Shown: piece after piece, positions 44,901 to 50,521 of the stretch
How positions within the stretch are numbered: the stretch's first letter is position 1
Layout: the number at the start of each line of letters is the position of its first letter
Assembly: GCF_025717045.1 (NCBI RefSeq)
Contig: NZ_JAOVZN010000011.1
Location: 1-50,521, forward strand
DNA length: 50,521 bases
Origin: Flavobacterium sp. SH_e
GTDB lineage: Bacteria; Bacteroidota; Bacteroidia; Flavobacteriales; Flavobacteriaceae
Direction: 5' to 3'
Notes under the pieces: model-generated
The model's database searches: none
Seen by the model: only the letters and a program-made list of their open reading frames with translations
What the model was told of the DNA's origin: nothing
Position numbers and translations under genes: made by a program

Positions 44901-45976
44901 TAATTGAAGTAACGGATGATGGAATTGGTATTCCTGTAAAAAGTCAGGATAAAATCTTCAAACGTTTTTATCAGGCGACCAATAGCAAAGCCAATAATAC
45001 TGGATCGGGAATTGGTTTATCTTTAGTAAAATCTTTAGTAGCGATTCATAAAGGAGCTATTTCTGTAGAAAGTATGCCAGGAAAAGGAAGTACTTTTAGA
45101 GTTGAACTTCCTATTGATCGAGCCTCTTATGAAAGTAAAGAGGTGTTTGAATATGCTATTAAAAATGACAATTTGAGTATGCTTATTCCTGAAAAAGCAG
45201 CTAAGAAAATCATACAGAACACCGACTTAAAAGAGAAAATTTTGGTAATTGAAGATAACAGTGAACTTAGAAAATATCTGGTTGATTATTTATCTGATTA
45301 TTATAAGGTTTATGACGCAGAAAATGGTGAAGAAGGCCTGAGAATCTGCAGACAAATTAAACCAATTGTATGTGTTACGGATGTTATGATGCCTGTTATG
45401 GACGGATTAGAATTCTGCCGAGAGCTTAAAAATGATGAATTCATCAGTCATATTCCAGTTGTAATGCTTACGGCGCTTTCTGAAAATATGGATAAGGTAA
45501 AAGGTTATGACACAGGTGCAGATGGTTATTTGGTAAAACCTTTTGAGCCGTTATTGCTTAAAACGGTTATCGAAAATATGATCAAATCGAGATTAGAACT
45601 CAAACAAAAATTCTCTGGCGAAGTAGAAAGCAAAGTAAGTATGCTGACACATTCTCCTATTGATGAGGAATTTATGGAAAAAGTGACTAATCTTATCAAT
45701 GATAATTTAAGCGAAGTCGATCTTTCGACTGATTTTCTGTGTGATAAATTAGGCGTAAGTTCTTCGAAATTATACAGAAAAATTAAAGAATTAACCGATT
45801 TGGCTCCAAATGAATTTATTAGAACGATTCGTTTGAAAAAATCGGCTGAATTACTGAAAACGAAAAAGTATAATGTTTCGGAAGTAACAAATTTGGTTGG
45901 GTTTAATGATCCACTGTATTTTAGTCGTTGTTTTAAGAAGCAGTTTGGTTTTCCTCCAAGTAAAATTATTAATTAG
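41942..45976 (+). CDS. hybrid two-component system sensor/regulator of the PUL
   Basis: 1344 aa. A signal peptide (residues 1-20) is followed by a periplasmic double propeller built of two-component Reg_prop repeats (about 25-700, with recurring GLSHNSVRHIVQDKKGFMWFGT and LWIGTEDGLDKYD motifs). A Y_Y_Y domain (about 730-795) and one membrane segment (LTPTSFLMFFAILFGVFYF) come next. The cytoplasmic part has HisKA with phospho-acceptor His843 (NISHELRTPLTL), an HATPase domain with DDGIGIP and GSGIGLSL, a receiver domain with Asp1147 (VTDVMMPVMDG), and a C-terminal AraC HTH ending in FGFPPSK. Such regulators bind an oligosaccharide from the target glycan and activate the PUL. It is 52 bp behind the phosphoesterase gene. 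Confidence 0.95.
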   Translation: MRQKSFILFLLFAVFYHSYSQNIKFAHYNDNNGLSHNSVRHIVQDKKGFMWFGTFSGLNRFDGYQFKNYMSSTPGKNKLYNDDITALELDEDSNHLWIGTRKGLTLFKMDTHVFTTFFNKKDDANSLPDDEVRAVYVDKFKRVWVGTKTKGMYMFFLKENRFEKIPLKGFDYVKEIFEDKKGNIWIGSYEKSSVAKITMDAKGAIVKINYYTLSVPFSNIKNPYINFIYEDAKSDIFIGTREGLYKLDRTSNEFVNLYIDNKQVRGALGPYFLSVAKAPDGKYWVGTLGGLLVCDQLEDIQKGNYKWYYSILSDDTSLVDNLISALYFDKSGVLWIGTEDGLDKYDPYENQFTLNKDISRSIGNQAPRIRGFAKTYDEKVIVATYHSGLFISNIKGSTPLHNVGKDIASIYSDDGKIFYCGLWDGNILVYNYLNNSSREIHSGFEKSPVFAFRKITDDKMIVGSFGEGAVILNTKTLQVETSSKLLPDFQINAIERDAKNNVWFATETGVVKYNINSGKIETYSSLFIKEKGVPHDENVSDVLVDVKEKIWASTRFGLCLYNPKKNEFEPVKNIKELSGKWITDILSDANGNLWLNINNNNIAFVKSNLKDISIYHVNSGNRLDVFSSSGFFYFNNSNIFLGGKNGIISFSPPGMKRNNWSPLPVISEFKIQNEEVFPEMEINGEIPLSKDLNYGNEIELSYKNRNFSLQFSAPSFANEKLNKFQYMLEGFDKHWITASSTSRSVQYTNLYPGNYTFKIRSSNSDGYWSKTVSYKIKILPPFWLTPTSFLMFFAILFGVFYFIRKEIKNRIRLKQELLTEKVNREHDVKLNNEKLRFFTNISHELRTPLTLILGPAKQLLDENSNATDYEKSRYNLIYQNASRLLNLVNQVLDFRKAQSGELKLKVTQTNILAYSKNIFDSFKEMAYNKKIKLNFISEDDEINGWLDNDKYDKILYNLLSNALKFTNKNGNVDLYIRLKDTVEDILVIEVTDDGIGIPVKSQDKIFKRFYQATNSKANNTGSGIGLSLVKSLVAIHKGAISVESMPGKGSTFRVELPIDRASYESKEVFEYAIKNDNLSMLIPEKAAKKIIQNTDLKEKILVIEDNSELRKYLVDYLSDYYKVYDAENGEEGLRICRQIKPIVCVTDVMMPVMDGLEFCRELKNDEFISHIPVVMLTALSENMDKVKGYDTGADGYLVKPFEPLLLKTVIENMIKSRLELKQKFSGEVESKVSMLTHSPIDEEFMEKVTNLINDNLSEVDLSTDFLCDKLGVSSSKLYRKIKELTDLAPNEFIRTIRLKKSAELLKTKKYNVSEVTNLVGFNDPLYFSRCFKKQFGFPPSKIIN

Positions 45977-45997
45977 AAACATATTTCTAATACTATT

Positions 45998-46036
45998 AAT
46001 CTTTGTCAAAGTTTAAAACTTTGACAAAGATTTTTT
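45998..46036 (+). terminator. intrinsic terminator after the PUL regulator
   Basis: AATCTTTGTCAAAGT (45998-46012), 5-nt loop, ACTTTGACAAAGATT (46018-46032), then T to 46036: a perfect 15-bp stem. It begins 22 bp after the regulator stop codon. Confidence 0.9.
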
Positions 46037-46048
46037 GCTTCTTGTTTG

Positions 46049-46147
46049 TCATTTCGACGTAAGGAGAAATCACACAAGAAATTCCGTAAAGTTAATATCC
46101 AATCTTTGTAGATTCCCGAGTGTGATTTCTCCCTTCGGGCGAAATGA
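46049..46147. repeat. 99-bp intergenic element with long inverted ends
   Basis: The left end TCATTTCGACGTAAGGAGAA(46049-46068, continuing ATCACAC to 46075) and right end GTGTGATTTCTCCCTTCGGG (46120-46139, continuing to CGAAATGA at 46147) are near-complementary over about 27 bp. This is the type of short dispersed repeat that I recall from flavobacterial genomes. It contains no gene and separates the regulator terminator from the inositol-oxygenase promoter. Confidence 0.75.
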
Positions 46148-46194
46148 TAAAAAAAGCAATTAAAGATGTAAAAATCCTACAAAAATCAAAATTA

Positions 46195-46220
46195 TCCATG
46201 TTTTTGATGTATTAATCCAT
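46195..46220 (+). promoter_or_regulatory. PUL operator copy 3 (inositol-oxygenase promoter)
   Basis: TCCAT (46195) - GTTTTTGATGTATTAA - TCCAT (46216): the same 21-bp direct repeat as at the SusC promoter, including AATTA before it and GTTTwTGA inside. The second half-site abuts the TTTG -33 element. Confidence 0.75.
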
Positions 46221-46249
46221 TTTGAAAGGAATATGTAATTCTATTTTTG
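46221..46249 (+). promoter_or_regulatory. inositol-oxygenase promoter
   Basis: TTTG (46221-46224), a 17-bp spacer, TATTTTTG (46242-46249), which fits TAnnTTTG exactly. It lies 28 bp upstream of the ATG at 46277. Confidence 0.75.
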
Positions 46250-46276
46250 TCTTGTAACTTTTAACTATTTAACATT

Positions 46277-47164
46277 ATGAAAAAGCATATAGACACAGAC
46301 AATCCGTTGAAAAATTTAGATGAGTGGGAAGATGATTTGTTGATGCGATATCCTGATCCTTCTGAAGAAAATGAAAGCGTAAAAGAAAAGCAGAAAGAAG
46401 AATTCAGAAACTATGTCGATTCAGAAAGAGTAGAAACAGTTAAGGAGTTTTATAGAATAAACCACACCTATCAAACTTATGATTTTGTATGCAGTAAAGA
46501 ACAAGAATTTCTGCAGTTTAATAGAAAAGAAATGTCAATCTGGGAAGCTGTTGATTTTTTGAATACACTTGTAGACGACAGCGACCCAGATATTGACTTA
46601 GATCAAACCCAACATCTTTTACAAACTTCAGAAGCCATTCGTGCCGATGGTCATCCAGATTGGTTTGTGCTTACGGGTTTCATCCATGATTTGGGTAAAG
46701 TTTTATGTTTGTTTGGAGAACCGCAGTGGGCAGTGGTTGGAGATACATTTCCTGTTGGATGCGCCTATTCGGATAAAATTGTTTATTCAGAATTTTTTAA
46801 AGAAAATCCAGATTTTACAGACGAAAGATTCAATACAAAATTTGGCGTTTACACAGAAAACTGCGGATTGAATAAGGTAAAAATGAGCTGGGGTCACGAT
46901 GAATATTTGTACCAGATTATGAAAGATTATCTTCCAGATCCAGCTTTATACATGATTCGTTACCATTCATTTTATTCTCAGCATAAAGAAAATGCATACG
47001 CACATTTAATGAATGAAAAAGACATCGAAATGTTTGACTGGGTTAGAAAATTCAATCCGTACGATTTGTATACAAAAGCTCCAGTTAAACCAGATGTAAA
47101 AGCATTGCTTCCTTATTACAAAGAATTAGTTGCTAAATATTTGCCAGAAAAATTGAAGTTTTAA
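46277..47164 (+). CDS. myo-inositol oxygenase
   Basis: 295 aa, the length of animal MIOX (285 aa), and co-linear with it: INHTYQTYDFV, LVDDSDPDID, FGEPQWAVVGDTFPVGC, MSWGHDEYLYQ and NPYDLYTKAPVKPDV. All six diiron ligands are present: His113, His137-Asp138, His207, His230 and Asp254. The enzyme is cytoplasmic (no signal) and cleaves myo-inositol with O2 to D-glucuronate. It is mainly known from eukaryotes and a minority of bacteria. It has its own promoter with the operator found at SusC, and a GH2 gene downstream. Its place in a glycan-utilisation locus suggests that the imported substrate contains inositol. Confidence 0.95.
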   Translation: MKKHIDTDNPLKNLDEWEDDLLMRYPDPSEENESVKEKQKEEFRNYVDSERVETVKEFYRINHTYQTYDFVCSKEQEFLQFNRKEMSIWEAVDFLNTLVDDSDPDIDLDQTQHLLQTSEAIRADGHPDWFVLTGFIHDLGKVLCLFGEPQWAVVGDTFPVGCAYSDKIVYSEFFKENPDFTDERFNTKFGVYTENCGLNKVKMSWGHDEYLYQIMKDYLPDPALYMIRYHSFYSQHKENAYAHLMNEKDIEMFDWVRKFNPYDLYTKAPVKPDVKALLPYYKELVAKYLPEKLKF

Positions 47165-47176
47165 AAAGGTTATATA

Positions 47177-47310
47177 CACACATAGAAACATAGATTTTTT
47201 TGAGCGCAAAAAGATTTATTAAAAGAAACTAGTTTATAACACATAGCTATGTGTTTTTCTAATAAGTGAAACGCCTTTTGAGATAAAGAGAAACTATGTT
47301 TCTATGTGTT
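47177..47310. repeat. MITE-like repeat, copy B
   Basis: 134 bp with terminal inverted repeats ACACATAGAAACATAG (47178-47193) and CTATGTTTCTATGTGT (47294-47309). In the middle, 47238-47255 is a perfect 18-bp palindrome (AACACATAGCTATGTGTT), followed by GTGAAACGCCTTTT. It shares order and length with copy A at 39831 and fills most of the gap between inositol oxygenase and GH2. Confidence 0.88.
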
Positions 47311-47348
47311 AAAAAAAAATTGACTGCCAGCTATCTAAAACCAAAATA

Positions 47349-50300
47349 ATGCATAAAATCAAAACCAAAATACTTTTATTCAGCCTGATTGTACTTTGTT
47401 GTACTGTTTCGGCTCAGGAAAAGGATCGTAACGATTGGGAAAACCCTGAAGTATTCCAAATTAACAGAGAACCCGCAAGAGCAGCTTTTCTTCCTTATGC
47501 AGATGAAACTTCTGCCATAATTGATAAATATGAAAACTCACCTTGGTATTTTTCTTTAAATGGAAAATGGAAATTTGCTTGGTCGCCAACACCAGATGAG
47601 CGCCCGAAAGATTTTTACAAAACGGATTTCAGTACTTTACATTGGAAGGAACTTCAAGTGCCATCAAATTGGGAACTAAACGGATATGGTGTGCCAATTT
47701 ATACGAACATAACTTATCCTTTTGAGAAAAATCCGCCTTTCATTAATCATTGGGATAATCCGGTTGGTTCTTATAAAAGAGATTTTGTGCTGCCAGAAAA
47801 CTGGAAAGACCGACATGTTTTTCTTCATTTCGAAGCAGGAACTGCAGCCATGTATATTTGGGTAAATGGAGAAAAAGTGGGTTATACTGAAAACACGAAA
47901 AGCCCTGCAGAATTTGATATTTCGAAATATTTAAAACCTGGAAAAAATGATTTGGCAATAGAAGTTTACAGATGGAGCGATGGTTCGTATCTGGAAGATC
48001 AGGATATGTGGAGACTTTCTGGAATTGACCGAAATGTGTATTTGTATAGTACAGACAATATTCGTATTTCAGACTTTTTTGCAAAACCAGATTTAGATGC
48101 CAAATATAAAAACGGAAGTTTAAATGTTGATGTGAGTTTGAAAAATCTGACTTCGACTTCTGTCAACAATCAAAAACTAGTTGCAAAATTAGTTGATGCT
48201 TCTGGAAAAAACGTTTTTAACAAAGAGTTTGACATCAATTTTGAGGCTTCAAAAATTCAGACTCTTAATTTTTCTCAAAACGTTTCAAGTCCGAAATTAT
48301 GGAGCAGTGAAACACCAAATTTATACACTCTCCTTTTGACTTTAAAGAATCAAAAAGGAGAAATTGTAGAGACGGTTTCAACACAAATCGGATTTAGAAA
48401 AGTAGAATTAAAAGGCGGACAATTATTGGTAAACGGAGTACGATTAATGGTTCATGGCGTTAATATTCATGAACATAATCCCGAAACGGGACATTATCAA
48501 GACGAAGCGACGATGATGAAAGACATCAAAATGATGAAACAACTGAATATTAATTCGGTTCGTTGCAGTCATTATCCGAACAATATTCTGTGGGTCAAAT
48601 TATGTAACAAGTACGGTTTGTTTTTGGTAGACGAAGCCAATATAGAAAGTCATGGAATGGGAGTAGAGGGACAGCCTTTAAAATGGATGAATCCAAAAAC
48701 GAATCCAGGTTATCTTCCAGAATGGAGAGAAGCGCATCTGGACAGAATCTATAGTCTTGTTGAAAGAGATAAAAATATGCCATCTGTAATTATTTGGTCA
48801 TTAGGCAATGAAAGTGCTAATGGACCTGTATTTCATGAAGCCTATAAATGGATCAAGAAAAGAGATAATTCCCGTTTGGTTCAGTTCGAACAAGCAAAAG
48901 AAAACGAAAACACAGATATCGTTTGTCCGATGTATCCAACGATAGAATACATGAAAGAATATGCAGCAAGAAAAGAAGTTTCACGCCCGTATATCATGTG
49001 TGAGTATTCGCATGCAATGGGAAACAGTAGCGGAAATTTTCAGGAATATTGGGATATTATCCGCGGAAGCAAAAATATGCAAGGAGGTTTCATTTGGGAT
49101 TGGGTAGATCAGGGTTATAAAAGAAAAGATGAAGCTGGCCGAGAATACTGGGCTTACGGCGGAGATATGGGAAGCCAGAATTATTTAAATGATGAAAACT
49201 TCTGTCACAACGGTTTAGTTTATGCTGATAGAACGCCACATCCTGGAGCTTTTGAAGTAAAGAAAGTTTATCAGAATATCTTATTTAAAGCCGTGGATAT
49301 TAAAAATGGTGTAATCGAAATTAATAACGATTTTGGATTTACAAATTTGAATAAATACGGTTTTAGATATGAAGTTTTAGAAAATGGAAAAATAATTAAA
49401 GAAGGGACTTTTAATGTTGCGTTAGATCCGAAAACAAAAAAGCAGTTTAAAATTGATTTGCCAAAATTAGAGTCAAAAGAAGGAACAGAGTATTTATTGA
49501 ATGTTTTTGCTTATACCAAAACTGGTTCAGAAATACTGCCTCAGAACTTTGAAATTGCTAAAGAACAATTTATAATCGAAGACGGGAAATATTTCGAAAA
49601 ATCTGAAAAAGTAAATTCTGCAAAAGTTCAGGATGAGAGAGATCAATTTGTATTAACATCGGATAATGTTACAGTTAAAATCAGTAAAACGACTGGATTA
49701 ATTTCAGACTACAGCTTAAAAGGAGAAGAATATTTTAAACAATATCCTGAACCTAATTTCTGGAGAGCTCCAACGGATAATGATATTGGAAATAAAATGC
49801 AGATCAGAACGAATGTTTGGAGAACAGCTGGAAAAAACACCACTTTAGAAAGCATTCAGCAGATTGAAGAAAACGGCAAGAAATACATCGTTGCAAAATT
49901 AAAATTAAATGATGTTGCTTCTGATTATACCATCAAATATGCATTAGAAAATGATGATGCTTTAGAGATTCAAGCTTCTTATAAAAAAGGAAATAATCCG
50001 CTGCCAGAACTGCCACGTTTTGGAATGATTTTCACTTTAAAAAATGAATTAGAAAATCTCGATTATTACGGAAGAGGACCATTAGAAAACTATCCAGATA
50101 GAAAAACTTCTTCATTTAAAGGAATTTATACTAGTAAAGTTGCAGACCAGTATGTGCCTTATACACGCCCACAAGAAAATGGATACAAGACAGATATACG
50201 CTGGTTTAAATTATCAAGCAATAAAGGAAATGGCTTGGAAATAAAAGGTCTGCAACCTTTAGGTATTAGTACTTTGAATAATTATCCAAGTGATTTTGAC

Positions 50301-50486
50301 GGAGGAATTTCTAAAAAGAATATTCATTCCAGTGACATTACTCCAAGAAATGAAGTTGTTGTTTGTGTCGATTTGACTCAACGCGGTGTAGGAGGTGACA
50401 ACAGCTGGGGTGCACCGCCACACGAACAATATACTTTAACCCAAAGCGAATATAGCTACGGATTTGTTATTAAACCAATTTTTTGA
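47349..50486 (+). CDS. GH2 beta-galactosidase (LacZ type)
   Basis: 1045 aa against 1023 for E. coli LacZ, with a signal peptide (MHKIKTKILLFSLIVLCCTVSAQ), so probably periplasmic. The five LacZ domains are in order: jelly-roll (about 60-250, NGKWKFAWSPTPDERP), Ig-like domain (about 250-370), barrel (GVNIHEHNPETGHY, SVRCSHYPN), second Ig-like domain, and C-terminal small-chain domain (RAPTDNDIGN, YYGRGPLENYPDR). Acid/base Glu488 lies in SLGNESANG and nucleophile Glu552 in CEYSHAMGNS. It would remove beta-linked galactose from the PUL substrate. It is probably co-transcribed with inositol oxygenase through the repeat B gap. The complete stop lies inside the window. Confidence 0.94.
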   Translation: MHKIKTKILLFSLIVLCCTVSAQEKDRNDWENPEVFQINREPARAAFLPYADETSAIIDKYENSPWYFSLNGKWKFAWSPTPDERPKDFYKTDFSTLHWKELQVPSNWELNGYGVPIYTNITYPFEKNPPFINHWDNPVGSYKRDFVLPENWKDRHVFLHFEAGTAAMYIWVNGEKVGYTENTKSPAEFDISKYLKPGKNDLAIEVYRWSDGSYLEDQDMWRLSGIDRNVYLYSTDNIRISDFFAKPDLDAKYKNGSLNVDVSLKNLTSTSVNNQKLVAKLVDASGKNVFNKEFDINFEASKIQTLNFSQNVSSPKLWSSETPNLYTLLLTLKNQKGEIVETVSTQIGFRKVELKGGQLLVNGVRLMVHGVNIHEHNPETGHYQDEATMMKDIKMMKQLNINSVRCSHYPNNILWVKLCNKYGLFLVDEANIESHGMGVEGQPLKWMNPKTNPGYLPEWREAHLDRIYSLVERDKNMPSVIIWSLGNESANGPVFHEAYKWIKKRDNSRLVQFEQAKENENTDIVCPMYPTIEYMKEYAARKEVSRPYIMCEYSHAMGNSSGNFQEYWDIIRGSKNMQGGFIWDWVDQGYKRKDEAGREYWAYGGDMGSQNYLNDENFCHNGLVYADRTPHPGAFEVKKVYQNILFKAVDIKNGVIEINNDFGFTNLNKYGFRYEVLENGKIIKEGTFNVALDPKTKKQFKIDLPKLESKEGTEYLLNVFAYTKTGSEILPQNFEIAKEQFIIEDGKYFEKSEKVNSAKVQDERDQFVLTSDNVTVKISKTTGLISDYSLKGEEYFKQYPEPNFWRAPTDNDIGNKMQIRTNVWRTAGKNTTLESIQQIEENGKKYIVAKLKLNDVASDYTIKYALENDDALEIQASYKKGNNPLPELPRFGMIFTLKNELENLDYYGRGPLENYPDRKTSSFKGIYTSKVADQYVPYTRPQENGYKTDIRWFKLSSNKGNGLEIKGLQPLGISTLNNYPSDFDGGISKKNIHSSDITPRNEVVVCVDLTQRGVGGDNSWGAPPHEQYTLTQSEYSYGFVIKPIF

Positions 50487-50521
50487 CAGTGATCAGTGTT
50501 CAGGTTTTTAGTGTTCAGTTT
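50487..50521. repeat. start of an intergenic repeat at the window edge
   Basis: The last 35 bp contain CAGTGATCAGTGTTCAGG and AGTGTTCAG again, a short direct-repeat pattern that runs off the window. Too little is visible to define it. Confidence 0.3.

Overview
The window reads as chromosome of a Flavobacterium-like member of the Bacteroidota. Support: very AT-rich DNA, a SprA-type type IX secretion (T9SS) translocon, SprB-repeat adhesin sequence, a SusC/SusD pair, a hybrid two-component regulator, lipoproteins with Bacteroidota-style signals, and promoters of the TTTG/TTG-N17-18-TAnnTTTG type. I saw no rRNA, tRNA, CRISPR array, prophage or transposase gene.

Left part (1-25.2 kb), mixed housekeeping and accessory genes. 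A SprB-repeat surface protein runs off the left edge with a near-perfect 228-bp tandem repeat. Next come two divergent AraC-type regulators, the second beside a TetX-like flavin monooxygenase; a GT9 glycosyltransferase; a 2369-aa SprA homologue; an unrecognised 957-aa secreted coiled-coil protein with a possible C-terminal barrel; a TPR lipoprotein; an L,D-transpeptidase-like protein; an orphan acetolactate-synthase small-subunit (IlvN-like) gene; an MscS channel; and a zinc alcohol dehydrogenase. The IlvN-like gene is preceded by two consecutive Ile-rich leader peptides, each followed by its own intrinsic terminator and by a short sequence that could act as antiterminator.

Right part (25.2-50.5 kb), a polysaccharide-utilisation locus (PUL). 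It holds GH125 (minus strand, Tat signal), GH89, SusC, SusD, two GH92 proteins, a small secreted unknown, a metallophosphoesterase lipoprotein, a hybrid two-component sensor/regulator, a myo-inositol oxygenase and a GH2 beta-galactosidase. By sequence I find one shared operator, TCYAT-N16-TCCAT with an exact 21-bp period and a conserved TTwTGA core. It lies just upstream of the -33 element of the SusC and inositol-oxygenase promoters, and at a comparable place in the GH89 leader. This ties inositol catabolism to the glycan regulon.

The set of alpha-mannosidases, alpha-N-acetylglucosaminidase, phosphoesterase, inositol oxygenase and beta-galactosidase matches the parts of a glycosylphosphatidylinositol (GPI) or glycosyl-inositol-phosphoceramide head group unusually well. 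My leading hypothesis, which is inference, is that this PUL feeds on inositol-linked glycans. Two ~135-bp MITE-like repeats with 16-bp terminal inverted repeats, and a third short inverted-repeat element, sit in the PUL's intergenic gaps.
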